Shown here in pieces: positions 7,651 through 17,909 of a stretch of DNA of 64,000 nucleotides. Position numbers and translations under genes: made by a program. The notes below the pieces were generated by a model. It did no database searches and had not been told where the DNA came from. It saw nothing but the letters and a program-made list of their open reading frames with translations. The stretch is from positions 1,217,441-1,281,440 of the forward strand of contig SPIB01000001.1 of the NCBI GenBank assembly GCA_004535785.1. The letters run 5' to 3'. Each line of letters starts with the position of its first letter. Within the stretch, counting starts at the first letter, position 1. This DNA comes from Gammaproteobacteria bacterium LSUCC0112 (GTDB taxonomy: Bacteria > Pseudomonadota > Gammaproteobacteria > Pseudomonadales > Pseudohongiellaceae).

Positions 7651-9757
7651 TGCCGTAGAGTTCCCTGCCGCCCAACCACCTGTCTACCAGCGGGTCAACG
7701 TGTAAAGGATAGGATTGTTCGATGTAATCAGCTGCTGATCTTACAGGATCAAGCAAGTCAGCGTCACGTACCAGATCGGCGATGCGAAAGCTCATCAACC
7801 CGGTTTGCCGGGTGCCCAGCACTTGTCCGGGCCCGCGCAGTGCAAGATCTTGCTCAGCGATATAAAAACCATCATTACTATCACGCATAATGCCCAATCG
7901 CAATTTTCCTGCCTGAGACAACGGAGACTGATACAACAACAGACAGTGGCTGGCTTTTGCACCTCGACCCACGCGTCCGCGCAATTGATGTAATTGCGCC
8001 AACCCGAGTCGTTCCGGGTTTTCAATAATCATCAGGCTGGCATTTGGCACATCAACACCGACCTCGATCACGGTGGTTGCCACTAACAGGTGCAGAGCTC
8101 CCTGCTTGAAGTCGCTCATCACCGCGGCCTTTTCTGCGGGTTTCATCCGGCCATGGATCAACCCGACTTTCAGGTCTGGGAGTTGAGCCTGCAACGCCTG
8201 CCAGGTGACTTCGGCAGCCTGGCACTCGAGTGCCTCGGATTCTTCAATGAGTGTACACACCCAATAAGCCTGGCTGCCTGACTGGCAAGCGGCATGGATG
8301 CGGGTGATGACCTCCGCCCGGCGGGTATTGGCGATAATCAGGGTGTTGACCGGTGTGCGCCCCGGGGGAAGCTCGTTGATAACACTGACGTCGAGATCGG
8401 CGTAGGCGCTCATCGCCAGAGTTCGTGGTATGGGTGTTGCGGTCATCACCAGTTGATGCGGTTGTGTATGTTGGCTGTTACCTTTTTCGCGCAGTGCAAG
8501 TCGTTGATGGACGCCAAATCGATGTTGTTCATCAATGATCACCAGCCCGAGATTCTGGAATACAACGTCGTCCTGAAACAGCGCATGTGTCCCAATCACG
8601 ATGCGTGCAGAACCCTCCGCAATGGTAGCAAGCGCCTCACGTCGTTGCCGGCCTTTAACCTTGCCACTGAGCCACCCGATTTTCAAACCCAGAGGCTGAA
8701 GCCATTGGCAAAAATTTAAGTAATGTTGCTCAGCCAGCAGCTCCGTGGGCGCCATGATGGCTGCCTGAAAATGATTGTCGACCGCTTGCAAGGCTGCCAA
8801 CGCTGCAACCACGGTTTTGCCTGAACCCACATCGCCTTGCAGCAACCGTAACATAGGCCTGCGTTGCTCAAGATCCTCACGTATTTCATCACTGACTTTT
8901 TGCTGGGCACCGGTCAGTTTGAATGGTAATTGCTGCAAAAACTGTGTGCGGTAATGCGCTGGTGCATGCATCCCCGGGCTTTGTTGCATCGCGGACTGTT
9001 TTCGCAAGCGGCGCAGGCACAGACGATGGCTCAGCAGTTCCTCAAACGCGAGTCGTTGTTGAGCCGGGTGCACACCCTCCAGCAATTGCTGCACGGGTGC
9101 ATCGGCCGGGGGGTGATGCAAATAAGCCAATGCCTGGGAAAGGTTAGGCCAACGTGTCTGCCGAATAGCCTGAGCGAGCACTTGTTGCGGGATCCACTCG
9201 CGCAACGAATCGCCGGTGACCAGTGCCAACGCCTGATCGATCAGGTTTCGCAGACGGGTCTGCTGCAGTCCTTCTGTTGCCGGGTAGACGGGCGTCAGTC
9301 TGTCAGATACTGCGAGAGACTCGCCAGCCTTGATGATCTGATACTCGGGATGGTAAATCTCAAAGCCGGTTTTCCCCGGGCGAATCTCGCCAAAACAACG
9401 CAGCTTCGCACCCGTGGCAAGCATGTTTTTCTGTGCAGCACTGAAGTGGAAAAACCGCAGACTCAGCAGGCCGCTGCCGTCCTTGATGCGACAAACCAGG
9501 CTGCGTCGACGTCCGAACTCAATGTCGCAGCTGACAACCTCGCCCTCCAGCATCACATCCTGGCCGAGCAACACGCGCCCGATCAGCGCAATACGGGTTC
9601 TGTCCTGATAGCGCAGCGGCAAGTGAAACAACAAATCCTGCACGTTGTTCAGATGCAAGGTGGCCAGCCGCTGTTTGAGCCCCGGCCCAACACCTTTCAG
9701 GCTGTCGAGCGGCAGGCTGCTGAGTTGTCGTGTTGGTGAGGCGGGCTTGCCGGGCAT
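7643..9757 (-). CDS. recG: ATP-dependent DNA helicase RecG
   Basis: Branch-migrating helicase that remodels stalled forks and Holliday junctions. It has 704 residues from MPGKPASPTRQL. The ATG at 9757 is chosen because AGGAGAACGGGGCTT precedes it; a GTG 21 bp upstream is also in frame. The order is: N-terminal HhH/wedge part (VGPGLKQRL, LPLRYQDRT), OB fold, Walker A GDVGSGKT, DEQHRFG, TATPIPRT, then the second RecA domain ending with LIHGRMKP, EVGVDVPNA, QLRGRVGRG and a TRG-region tail. It is the fifth gene in gmk-rpoZ-spoT-ridA-recG. Confidence 0.97.
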   Translation of the reverse strand: MPGKPASPTRQLSSLPLDSLKGVGPGLKQRLATLHLNNVQDLLFHLPLRYQDRTRIALIGRVLLGQDVMLEGEVVSCDIEFGRRRSLVCRIKDGSGLLSLRFFHFSAAQKNMLATGAKLRCFGEIRPGKTGFEIYHPEYQIIKAGESLAVSDRLTPVYPATEGLQQTRLRNLIDQALALVTGDSLREWIPQQVLAQAIRQTRWPNLSQALAYLHHPPADAPVQQLLEGVHPAQQRLAFEELLSHRLCLRRLRKQSAMQQSPGMHAPAHYRTQFLQQLPFKLTGAQQKVSDEIREDLEQRRPMLRLLQGDVGSGKTVVAALAALQAVDNHFQAAIMAPTELLAEQHYLNFCQWLQPLGLKIGWLSGKVKGRQRREALATIAEGSARIVIGTHALFQDDVVFQNLGLVIIDEQHRFGVHQRLALREKGNSQHTQPHQLVMTATPIPRTLAMSAYADLDVSVINELPPGRTPVNTLIIANTRRAEVITRIHAACQSGSQAYWVCTLIEESEALECQAAEVTWQALQAQLPDLKVGLIHGRMKPAEKAAVMSDFKQGALHLLVATTVIEVGVDVPNASLMIIENPERLGLAQLHQLRGRVGRGAKASHCLLLYQSPLSQAGKLRLGIMRDSNDGFYIAEQDLALRGPGQVLGTRQTGLMSFRIADLVRDADLLDPVRSAADYIEQSYPLHVDPLVDRWLGGRELYGNV

Positions 9758-9778
9758 AAGCCCCGTTCTCCTGAGCAC

Positions 9779-10174
9779 TTATTGTGTGGTGGGCAAGTAC
9801 ATAATGGCGTCAATTTCGACCAGTGACAGTCGTGGCAGCGCAGAAATTTCAATGGTTGCGCGTGCGGGATAGGGGGGCTTGAAGAATTCCTGCATGACCG
9901 CATTCACAATGCCAAAATCAGCGAGACTGGTCAGATAAATGGTCAGTTTCACGCAATCGTCCAGTGTGCCGCCGGCTTCTGCGGCAACCGCGGCCATGTT
10001 AGAGATGACACGTCGAGCCTGAGCGTCTATACCCCCCTCAACAATTTCCATGGTCATAGGATCCAGTGGAATCTGTCCAGACAAATAGACCATGTCCCCG
10101 GCCCGAATGGCCTGAGAATACGGTCCAATGGCAGCGGGCGCGTGGGGCGTAGAGATAGCGAGTTTTTCAGCCAT
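9779..10174 (-). CDS. ridA: RidA family enamine/imine deaminase
   Basis: Hydrolyses reactive 2-aminoacrylate-type enamines released by PLP enzymes, protecting other PLP enzymes. It has 131 residues. Family marks are IGPYSQAI, VYLSGQIPLDP and PARATIEI, with the substrate-carboxylate arginine at R105 and E120 near the C-terminus. It lies between spoT (66 bp away) and recG (21 bp away), where E. coli has trmH. The start has AAGGTC upstream. Confidence 0.93.
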   Translation of the reverse strand: MAEKLAISTPHAPAAIGPYSQAIRAGDMVYLSGQIPLDPMTMEIVEGGIDAQARRVISNMAAVAAEAGGTLDDCVKLTIYLTSLADFGIVNAVMQEFFKPPYPARATIEISALPRLSLVEIDAIMYLPTTQ

Positions 10175-10240
10175 GGTTGACCTTATTTGTTGGGGAAAAC
10201 ATAAAATGTGAGCAACCGCTCACAGTCGTTTTTGTCGCTG

Positions 10241-12415
10241 TCAGCCCTCGTGTAGCACGCTGCTTTTGGAGGATTTGCTGAGCTTTTTACTTTTTACTCG
10301 CGCGACTTTGGTCACCGGTTTGATCAAACGTATATGCTTCATAACACGCGCCAGATGGATACGATTGCGCACGTTTAATAGCAGGTTAACAATACTGAAA
10401 CGCGCGTCGCGTTCCACAGTGCTGATACGCTCGATATTGGCTTCTTTGCTGGTAATGGCGGTCGCCAGTTTGGCAATAATGCCCCGCTCATTTTCCAACT
10501 CAACACGTAACTCAACGGCAAACTCGCCATCCACTTCCGGATCCCAGCGCACAGGAATGATCTTTTCCGGACTATTTCGGAACTCAGCAATGTTGTTGCA
10601 GGTCTCGGTGTGGATGACCATACCGCGCCCAGAGCTGATGTGCCCGACAATCGGGTCCCCCGGAATCGGGTAGCAGCACTTGGCATAACTCATGACCATG
10701 CCTTCCGAGCCTCTGATGGTCAGTGACGATTGCTTGCTGTCCTTGGCACCGCTTTTGGGCGTGTCCGGTGTTAATGCTTCCGGCAGCATTTTTTGCGCAA
10801 CCATGTGGGCCATGCGATTGCCAAGACCAATATCGCTCAGCAGCGTATCCAGCTCAACAACGTTTAGCTGCTCCAGTGCAACCTTGATCTCATCAGGACT
10901 CATTTTTTCTATTTGAGTGCCAAATCCCGCCAGAATTTTATTCAACAGGCGACGGCCCAAGGCAATCGACTCTGACTGCCGCTGGTTTTTCAGATAGTGA
11001 CGGATATTGCTTCGCGCTTTGCCTGAGACCACAAAACTCAGCCATGCCGGGTTAGGTTGTGCACCCGGAGAGGTGATAATTTCAACGGTCTGACCACTTT
11101 CCAAGGGTTCGCTGAGAGGAGCAAGCCGACGGCTGATACGACAGGCTACACAAGAATTACCCACATCGGTGTGCACCGCGTACGCAAAATCCACCGCCGT
11201 TGATCCTGCCGGCAGTTCCATGATGCGACCTTTGGGGGTAAAGACGTAAATCTCGTCAGGGAACAGGTCTATTTTTACGTTTTCAATAAATTCAAGCGAG
11301 TTACCGGCATTTTGCTGCATTTCCAGCAGGCCGTTGACCCACTGCCGGGCGCGGATATGCGCATTGCTGGAAATATCATCTGAGGATTTGTACAACCAGT
11401 GCGCAGCGATACCGTTGTTGGCCATCGCCTCCATTTCTTCCGTACGGATCTGAATCTCGATGGGCACGCCATGCATGCCAAACAATGTGGTATGCAGGGA
11501 TTGATAACCATTGGCCTTGGGAATTGCAATGTAATCTTTGAAGCGGCCGGGAACTGGTTTAAACAGGTTGTGAACAGCGCCCAGCACCCGGTAACAGGTG
11601 TCTACGGAATCCACCACAATTCTGAACGCATAAACGTCCATAATCTCTGAAAAAGGCTTGCGCTTACTGCGCATCTTTTCATAAATACTGTACAAGTGCT
11701 TTTCACGACCGATAGTGCGCCCCGGTAATCCTTCGCGTGCAAGGCAGGCTTCGATAGCGGTCTGTATCTGTTTGACGATTTCCTTGCGATTACCACGTAC
11801 CGATTTAACGGCTGCGTCCAAGCGTCTGGCTCGCATCGGATGCAATGCAGCAAATCCAAGTTCTTCAAACTCCACACGTACCGCATTCATGCCCAGGCGA
11901 TTCGCGATCGGGGCATAAATATCCAGCGTTTCCCGTGCGATTCTGCGACGTTTTTCAGGACTCAATACATCGAGGGTGCGCATGTTATGCAGGCGGTCGG
12001 CGAGTTTCACCAGAATGACCCGCAGATCCCGCGCCATCGCCAGCGCCATTTTCTGGAAGTTTTCAGCTTGCGCCTCAGCATGACTGCTGAAGGTGATTTT
12101 GTTGAGTTTGCTGACACCGTCCACCATGTCAGCCACGGTGTCGCCAAACTGCCCTTTAATGGCCGTTTTACTGACACCAGTATCTTCAATCACGTCATGT
12201 AGCATGGCGGCCATCAGGCTCTGATGGTCCATGTGCATATCACAAAGAATATTGGCAACGGCAAGAGGGTGCGTAACGTAGGGTTCGCCGCTGCGACGGA
12301 ACTGTCCATCGTGCGCCTGCTCCGCGTAGAAGTAGGCGCGGCGAACGCTATTCACCTGATCAGTTGCCAAGTAGCCCGACAGGCTGCTGGCGAGAGAGTC
12401 GATTGTTAATGCCAC
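10241..12415 (-). CDS. spoT: Bifunctional (p)ppGpp synthetase/hydrolase SpoT
   Basis: Makes and degrades the stringent-response alarmone. It has 724 residues with a full RSH layout: HD hydrolase domain with HDVIEDT near residue 75, synthetase domain with GREKHLYSIYEKM and DVYAFRIVVDS, TGS domain (VFTPKGRIMELPAGSTAVDFAYAVH), helical/zinc-finger region and a C-terminal ACT domain. The intact HD motif and its place behind rpoZ favour SpoT over RelA. It starts with GTG at 12415, preceded by AGGAG, 18 bp after rpoZ. Confidence 0.96.
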   Translation of the reverse strand: MALTIDSLASSLSGYLATDQVNSVRRAYFYAEQAHDGQFRRSGEPYVTHPLAVANILCDMHMDHQSLMAAMLHDVIEDTGVSKTAIKGQFGDTVADMVDGVSKLNKITFSSHAEAQAENFQKMALAMARDLRVILVKLADRLHNMRTLDVLSPEKRRRIARETLDIYAPIANRLGMNAVRVEFEELGFAALHPMRARRLDAAVKSVRGNRKEIVKQIQTAIEACLAREGLPGRTIGREKHLYSIYEKMRSKRKPFSEIMDVYAFRIVVDSVDTCYRVLGAVHNLFKPVPGRFKDYIAIPKANGYQSLHTTLFGMHGVPIEIQIRTEEMEAMANNGIAAHWLYKSSDDISSNAHIRARQWVNGLLEMQQNAGNSLEFIENVKIDLFPDEIYVFTPKGRIMELPAGSTAVDFAYAVHTDVGNSCVACRISRRLAPLSEPLESGQTVEIITSPGAQPNPAWLSFVVSGKARSNIRHYLKNQRQSESIALGRRLLNKILAGFGTQIEKMSPDEIKVALEQLNVVELDTLLSDIGLGNRMAHMVAQKMLPEALTPDTPKSGAKDSKQSSLTIRGSEGMVMSYAKCCYPIPGDPIVGHISSGRGMVIHTETCNNIAEFRNSPEKIIPVRWDPEVDGEFAVELRVELENERGIIAKLATAITSKEANIERISTVERDARFSIVNLLLNVRNRIHLARVMKHIRLIKPVTKVARVKSKKLSKSSKSSVLHEG

Positions 12416-12433
12416 ACCCGACTCCTGCGAGGA

Positions 12434-12754
12434 TTACTCGTCGTCGTTAAGGGGCTCGTCTGCCGCTTCCGGCTCGATTTCCGCAATAATGGCGCCCATC
12501 ATGGCCGCGGTTGCATCCAAATCCGCTTCCGGAATTTCCCGGGCCGGCGTGGAGCGCGTATTCAGAATGCTGACATCGACCAAGCCTTCCGCGATTTCGC
12601 GAAGTGCAATCACAGTCGGTTTATCATTATCTTCCGGCACCAGCGCATCTTTGCCACCAGTTTGCAGCTGACGAGCGCGTTTGCTGGAAATCATCACCAG
12701 CTGAAAACGATTGTCGACTTTGCCCAGACAATCTTCTACGGTAATTCGTGCCAT
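12434..12754 (-). CDS. rpoZ: RNA polymerase omega subunit
   Basis: Small subunit that helps fold and assemble beta' into RNA polymerase and forms part of a ppGpp site. It has 106 residues with the conserved start [20 protein letters not shown] and the [10 protein letters not shown] helix. The C-terminal third is acidic and variable, as usual. It is followed 18 bp later by spoT, the standard gammaproteobacterial arrangement. Confidence 0.96.
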   Translation of the reverse strand: MARITVEDCLGKVDNRFQLVMISSKRARQLQTGGKDALVPEDNDKPTVIALREIAEGLVDVSILNTRSTPAREIPEADLDATAAMMGAIIAEIEPEAADEPLNDDE

Positions 12755-12854
12755 AACCTGACCCTGCCTTATCTACCTGAATCGGTAAGCTAATTGACTC
12801 TAAAATGATCTGAGGTGCCCGAAATTGCAAGTACTGCCTCAGAAAAGACCGAGT

Positions 12855-12882
12855 ATCATACTGAAAGAATACATTTATTGCA
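12855..12882 (-). promoter_or_regulatory. Possible rpoZ promoter
   Basis: On the minus strand, TATGAT (complement of 12855-12860) lies in the 162-bp gap between gmk and rpoZ, about 100 bp before the rpoZ ATG. The best -35 at 16-bp spacing is TGCAAT, which is weak. The gap is AT-rich compared with its neighbours. This is a suggestion from spacing and -10 quality only. Confidence 0.3.
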
Positions 12883-12916
12883 TTCAAATTCCTGAATGAC
12901 ACGGATAAACGGGCTG

Positions 12917-13549
<633 letters not shown>

Positions 13550-13609
13550 TCAATGGGAGAAACCAGCCGAACTATAGTCAATCGCCAGCATCGTGTCCAT
13601 TGAGCGCGC

Positions 13610-13615
13610 TATAAT
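13610..13615 (+). promoter_or_regulatory. -10 box of the selD promoter
   Basis: A perfect TATAAT lies 50 bp before the selD ATG in the divergent gmk-selD spacer. No good -35 is found at 16-18 bp. The start site would fall about 7 bp downstream. Confidence 0.4.
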
Positions 13616-13665
13616 GCGCGACGCATCATTCACTGTAGAAAGACGTTGATCCGGAAAACAACACT

Positions 13666-14739
13666 ATGTCAGACACGGCAGGCACAACACCTTTGTCACA
13701 GATCAAACTGACCGCGTACAGCCATGGTGCTGGCTGCGGCTGTAAAATTGCACCCGCTGTGCTCGATAAGATACTGAGCTCCCAGCGAACGTTTTTTACC
13801 GATTCTGCCCTGTTGGTTGGCAATAGCAGCAAAGATGATGCAGCCGCTTACGATATCGGAAATGGGCAGGTCATTTTAAGCACTACCGACTTTTTTATGC
13901 CGATTGCCGACGATCCCTTTGATTTCGGACGCATCGCCGCCACCAATGCGATCAGTGACATTTACGCGATGGGCGGGCGGCCGTTAATGGCCATTGCGAT
14001 TCTGGGTTGGCCAGTGAACACCTTGCCAGCCGAGATTGCAGCGCAGGTTGTTGATGGGGGGCGCCAGGCCTGCTCCGATGCCGGCATCATGTTGGCGGGT
14101 GGGCACAGTATTGACTGTCCGGAGCCGGTATTTGGATTGGCGGTGACGGGCATCGTAGCCAAAGCGCAACTGAAACAAAACAATACGGCTGAAGCCGGTT
14201 GCCTGTTGTATCTCAGTAAACCACTGGGTGTCGGCGTGCTGACCACCGCACAAAAGCAAGGCAAGTTAAAACCCGAACATAAATTTCTGGCGCGCGATGT
14301 CATGTGCCAACTCAACACGCCCGGCATGACATTATCAGCAATGAACGCTATTACAGCGATGACGGATGTCACAGGATTTGCCTTGATGGGCCATCTGCTG
14401 GAAATGTGTGAAGGCAGTGGACTGGATGCTGAGCTGGATCTGGCTGCGATACCGGTGCTGGCGCTAGTGCCAGAGTACATTACACAAGGCTGTGTGCCGG
14501 GTGGCACACATAGAAATTTCGACAGTTATGGTCACAAACTTGGCGAACTTGATGCGGCACAAAAAGCGCTGTTGTGTGATCCGCAAACATCGGGTGGTTT
14601 GTTGATGGCGGTCCGACCAAGTGCCCGCTTGGCATTCGAACAAGCGTTGGCAGACACTGGCATAGACCCCAAGTTGATCAAACCAATCGGGCACCTGCTC
14701 CCCACTCGCGGCAACACCCAACGAATCTGGTTACGCTGA
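13666..14739 (+). CDS. selD: Selenide, water dikinase SelD
   Basis: Makes selenophosphate from selenide and ATP. It has 357 residues. The catalytic motif is GAGCGCK, with C24 at the redox position, a plain cysteine codon rather than selenocysteine, and K27. STTDFFMPI and [11 protein letters not shown] are the ATP/metal segments of the AIRS fold. The stop is 1 bp from the mnmH start, so the two are co-transcribed. Because only mnmH is adjacent, the product is at least used for tRNA selenation. selA and selB are not in the window. Confidence 0.96.
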   Translation: MSDTAGTTPLSQIKLTAYSHGAGCGCKIAPAVLDKILSSQRTFFTDSALLVGNSSKDDAAAYDIGNGQVILSTTDFFMPIADDPFDFGRIAATNAISDIYAMGGRPLMAIAILGWPVNTLPAEIAAQVVDGGRQACSDAGIMLAGGHSIDCPEPVFGLAVTGIVAKAQLKQNNTAEAGCLLYLSKPLGVGVLTTAQKQGKLKPEHKFLARDVMCQLNTPGMTLSAMNAITAMTDVTGFALMGHLLEMCEGSGLDAELDLAAIPVLALVPEYITQGCVPGGTHRNFDSYGHKLGELDAAQKALLCDPQTSGGLLMAVRPSARLAFEQALADTGIDPKLIKPIGHLLPTRGNTQRIWLR

Positions 14740-14740
14740 G

Positions 14741-15847
14741 ATGCGCGTGGATACCAACGACTATTTGCGGCTGTTTGTTGACGACGTGCCCATGATTGAT
14801 TCACGCGCGCCGATTGAGTTCCAGCATGGCGCGTTCCCCAATACCGTCAATCTGCCACTCATGGCCGATCACGAGCGAGCATTGGTTGGTGCATGTTACA
14901 AAGAGCAGGGTCAAGACGCTGCCATCAGACTGGGGCACCAACTGGTAAACGGCGATGTTAAAGCACAGCGCGTGCAATTATGGGTGAATTTTGCGCAACA
15001 AAACCCCTCCGGGTATTTGTATTGTTTTCGCGGGGGGTTGCGTTCACAAATTTGCCAGCAATGGATGCGCGAGGCTGGTTGCGACTACCCTCGCATTATT
15101 GGCGGTTACAAGGCCATGCGCCGGTTTCTGTTGGAGCAACTGGACATGCTCTGTCAGACGCACCCCTTGCTGATTCTGGCCGGACACACCGGTGCTGCAA
15201 AAACCGAGTTACTGCAAAAAATGCCTGGTGCCGTTGATCTCGAAGCGATCGCCAATCATCGTGGTAGCGCGTTTGGCAAAAAGCCGGATGGGCAACCGTC
15301 TCAGATCGATTTCGAAAACCGGGTGATTATTGCCATGATTAAATTGTGCCACCGGGCACCTGACCGCCCCATCATACTGGAAGATGAAAGCAGATTGATT
15401 GGGCGATGCGCGTTACCACCAGTGCTTCGTGATGCAATGGCAAAAGCGCCTGTACTGCTGCTCGACACTGATGCCGAGGATCGCGTCAACCATTCCTGGC
15501 AAAACTATATTTTGCGCAAGTCCAAAGAGTGGCAGGCAGAAGTAGGTCATCAGCAAGCCTTTGCCAGCTTCAGTGAAGATTTACGTGATTCGCTGAGCAA
15601 GATCCGCAAGCGATTGGGGGGTGATCGTTACGACGAGGTGAGCCAGTTACTGGAGTCGGCATTGTTGGCGCATAAGCAGGGTGATGCAACGTTACACAAA
15701 GGTTGGATCCGCAAACTCCTGTCAGACTATTACGATCCGATGTATGAATGGCAGTGGCAAAAACACCACGCACGTGTTGTGTATCGTGGGGCAGCCACTG
15801 ACGTATTGGCGTATGCCATGCAATGGCAGCCAGGTGTCCCAAAATAA
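14741..15847 (+). CDS. mnmH: tRNA 2-selenouridine synthase MnmH (SelU)
   Basis: Replaces sulfur by selenium at the wobble 2-thiouridine of tRNAs for Lys, Glu and Gln through a geranylated intermediate. It has 368 residues: an N-terminal rhodanese domain with C95 in YCFRGGLRSQ, then a P-loop domain. The P-loop reads GHTGAAKT (148-155), so the glycine normally before the lysine is alanine. The rest (VDLEAIANHRGSAFG, EDESRLIG, IRKRLGGDRY) is standard. It is coupled to selD. Confidence 0.95.
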   Translation: MRVDTNDYLRLFVDDVPMIDSRAPIEFQHGAFPNTVNLPLMADHERALVGACYKEQGQDAAIRLGHQLVNGDVKAQRVQLWVNFAQQNPSGYLYCFRGGLRSQICQQWMREAGCDYPRIIGGYKAMRRFLLEQLDMLCQTHPLLILAGHTGAAKTELLQKMPGAVDLEAIANHRGSAFGKKPDGQPSQIDFENRVIIAMIKLCHRAPDRPIILEDESRLIGRCALPPVLRDAMAKAPVLLLDTDAEDRVNHSWQNYILRKSKEWQAEVGHQQAFASFSEDLRDSLSKIRKRLGGDRYDEVSQLLESALLAHKQGDATLHKGWIRKLLSDYYDPMYEWQWQKHHARVVYRGAATDVLAYAMQWQPGVPK

Positions 15848-15882
15848 CCGCCACATTGTCCGAAAGGCGAAATCTGGCGGTT
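15846..15882 (+). terminator. Weak hairpin after mnmH
   Basis: AACCGCCA (15846-15853) and TGGCGGTT (15875-15882) pair perfectly over 8 bp around a 21-nt loop, followed by a short T-rich run. It overlaps the mnmH stop and ends 35 bp before the convergent gene's stop. The long loop makes termination uncertain. Confidence 0.35.
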
Positions 15883-15917
15883 TCCTTGGTGATCAGAAAT
15901 TATCCATCACAAAACAA

Positions 15918-16841
15918 TCAATCCAGCGGCAGGAATCCCATCGCATTATTGTTGTTCATTGGAATCACAATCTGATTTTGAATGGAGTCGTAACAGATAG
16001 ATGCTGCACTGGGAATGCCGACCGCAATCACTTCCGCCGCTGCGCCTGGGGCGATGCGTGAGATGCTGCCAAACCGCACGCTGCTGACAATTTTGGTGCC
16101 GTCAGCGAGTACAACAACACCGTCATTACCGCCTTCTGCAGCATACTCGGTATTGATCAGTTCGCCAGCCGTATTAAACGTCATCACATGATTATTGGCG
16201 ATGTTGACCACGACTATATTGCCGTCGTTATCCATGGCAACACCATTTGGCGACATCAGTGGAGCGCCTTCAAGGAACACGGACGATTGACCTGAGGCCG
16301 TCACTTTGTAAACGCGCTGTGGATCACGGGTGTTGGAGGCGTAAACGGTGCCGTCAGCTGCTACGGCGATACCATTGAGGCCTGTTGCGCCGTCAACGAA
16401 CCAGACATCGCCAGGCTGGCCTGTTGCCAGATCAAAGGTACGGACGTGGTCAATGTCGGCCACATACAACGTGCCGCCACTAATCGCACTGCCCAGTGGC
16501 TGATTTAATACAAGCCCGTTGCGGTCATTACCGATCCACTTGGCGGTATGCACACTGCCATCCGGATTCAACAGCGAGACATAACCATCGTTTTCCTGCA
16601 TATCCTGACCCACCCCGGCGTTCATGGCCAGAATCAGATTTTTAGCGGGATCAAAGGTGCAGCTCTCGGCAAAACGCAGGCTGCCAAATACTTTGACATT
16701 GGATGACATCGGGGTAGCCTGACCCGCTTCGTTGACTGTGCCCAGCGGCCCGCCGGCCGTGAAGGTGCCAGTTTGAGCGAAGCTGAACGAACTGACAGCC
16801 ATCGCCAGCGCACCTGCAATAATTCCTTTTTTCATAGCCAT
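15918..16841 (-). CDS. Secreted SMP-30/NHL-type beta-propeller protein
   Basis: 307 residues. A signal peptide (MAMKKGIIAGALAMAVSSFSFA, cleavage near 22) indicates export. The mature part has repeated blades of the pattern GxxVAxDGTVYAxNTRDxQRVYKV and GVAMDNDGNIVVVNIANNHVMTF, as in SMP-30/gluconolactonase and NHL-repeat proteins. I cannot assign a substrate. The start has GGGAGAA upstream. It is divergent from the LysE-type gene by 112 bp. A second secreted propeller lies at 18 kb, but the two share only the general fold. Confidence 0.75.
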   Translation of the reverse strand: MAMKKGIIAGALAMAVSSFSFAQTGTFTAGGPLGTVNEAGQATPMSSNVKVFGSLRFAESCTFDPAKNLILAMNAGVGQDMQENDGYVSLLNPDGSVHTAKWIGNDRNGLVLNQPLGSAISGGTLYVADIDHVRTFDLATGQPGDVWFVDGATGLNGIAVAADGTVYASNTRDPQRVYKVTASGQSSVFLEGAPLMSPNGVAMDNDGNIVVVNIANNHVMTFNTAGELINTEYAAEGGNDGVVVLADGTKIVSSVRFGSISRIAPGAAAEVIAVGIPSAASICYDSIQNQIVIPMNNNNAMGFLPLD

Positions 16842-16953
16842 TTCTCCCGGGAAGAATCCCCTCTATACTGCTGCAAAGTGATTTATCGGTGGGCAGTTTA
16901 CCTGAATCCGCCTACGCAGACACAGACCGGCTTATCTGGATTTTCTGTCCAAG

Positions 16954-17604
16954 GTGTCGCAATCAATCCAGACCAAGAAGGGTATCGCGGCCATCAGCAC
17001 CGAATTTATTATTTCTGTATTCCTGTTTGCATTGTCATCCGCAATAACGCCAGGTCCCAATAACGTCATGTTGATGAGTTCCGGTGTCAATTATGGCGTT
17101 CGGCGCAGTCTGCCGTTGGTGATGGGTGTGATTATCGGTTTTCCGGCCATGTTTCTGGCGATCGGGTTAGGTCTGGGTACGGTTTTCCAGCGCTTCCCGG
17201 TCATCCACAATGTCATCACTATCATCGGCATTGTGTATCTTCTGTACCTCGCCTGGAAAATTGCGGGCAGCGGTAAGCCAAACCTGGCGGACAGCAACGC
17301 CAAGCCGCTGACGTTTATACAAGCCGCCTTGTTTCAGTGGGTTAATCCCAAAGCGTGGATTATGGCGATGGGTGCCATCGCCGCGTTTACCACCACAGGC
17401 GCTGATATCAACCAACAGGTTGTGAACATAGCCACCATCTTTATGACAGCATCGGTGCCCAGCGCCTGGATCTGGTTGTTATTCGGGGTAGGCTTGCAAC
17501 GCTTGTTGGCAGACGATGTCTGGCGGCAGCGCTTTAATTGGTTGATGGCGGGGTTGCTGGTGCTGTCGATGGTGCCGGTGGTTCTTGACCTTGTTCGAGG
17601 TTAG
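16954..17604 (+). CDS. LysE/RhtB family exporter
   Basis: Inner-membrane amino-acid or metabolite exporter. It has 216 residues with six predicted membrane helices. The signature ALSSAITPGPNNVMLM follows a cytoplasmic start, and FQWVNPKAWIMAMGAIAAF is the second conserved segment. The start used is GTG; the Shine-Dalgarno is weak (AAGG), and the first 12 residues are unlike the family, so the true start may be later. The substrate is unknown. An inverted repeat begins 5 bp after the stop. Confidence 0.85.
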   Translation: MSQSIQTKKGIAAISTEFIISVFLFALSSAITPGPNNVMLMSSGVNYGVRRSLPLVMGVIIGFPAMFLAIGLGLGTVFQRFPVIHNVITIIGIVYLLYLAWKIAGSGKPNLADSNAKPLTFIQAALFQWVNPKAWIMAMGAIAAFTTTGADINQQVVNIATIFMTASVPSAWIWLLFGVGLQRLLADDVWRQRFNWLMAGLLVLSMVPVVLDLVRG

Positions 17605-17608
17605 GTGA

Positions 17609-17717
17609 GTGCCACGTCGCCGGCCTGCGACAGACCGACTGGGTCTCAGAACGACGCTGCGCGTCTGATCGTTCTTCGACGCAGATCGCTCCGCCGCAGG
17701 CCTCCGCGCGTTGGCAC
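17609..17717. repeat. Large imperfect inverted repeat A
   Basis: GTGCCA at 17609-17614 pairs with TGGCAC at 17712-17717. Inside, the two halves share GGCCTGCG and AGAACGA blocks in inverted order around a small GAACGA/TCGTTC tip, so the 109 bp can fold into one long imperfect hairpin. It is GC-rich and non-coding. It fills the first part of the 385-bp gap between two convergent genes and may serve as a terminator or be a REP/MITE copy. Confidence 0.6.
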
Positions 17718-17732
17718 TGCAGCCGAAAGAGT

Positions 17733-17909
17733 GCCGGGAGAGTGGTGCCGCACTCGACCAATCAGGCCGCGCTTATACTTTTAAGGGACGCCCGATCAAG
17801 CGGTAGGACTGTTCGAATCCGGAGCGGCGCAGCCGCGACGTTGAGTTCCGCACCGCCGGGCGCCCCTTAAAAGGATGCGGCCGGTCGGGTGCGGCACCAC
17901 TCTCCCGGC
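17733..17909. repeat. Nested inverted repeat B (MITE- or BIME-like)
   Basis: The outer arms 17733-17759 and 17883-17909 are complementary at 26 of 27 positions. Inner arms 17778-17794 (CTTTTAAGGGACGCCCG) and 17857-17873 match at 16 of 17. Pairing of the outer arms continues outwards with a small bulge (CCGAAAGAG / CTCTTCCGG). The interior also carries a GC-rich dyad near GGAGCGGCGCAGCCGC. The unit has the size and terminal repeats of a small non-autonomous element. No open frame inside it looks real. Confidence 0.7.

Noticed and set aside
11275-11529. Many open frames opposite or inside spoT, recG, hrpB and others
   Set aside because: They lie fully within well-supported genes in another frame, have no family resemblance and no ribosome-binding sites.
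17800-17830. TGTTCGAATCC looked like a tRNA T-loop in repeat B
   Set aside because: The 5-bp T-stem, acceptor stem and anticodon arm cannot be formed; the sequence belongs to the inner palindrome.
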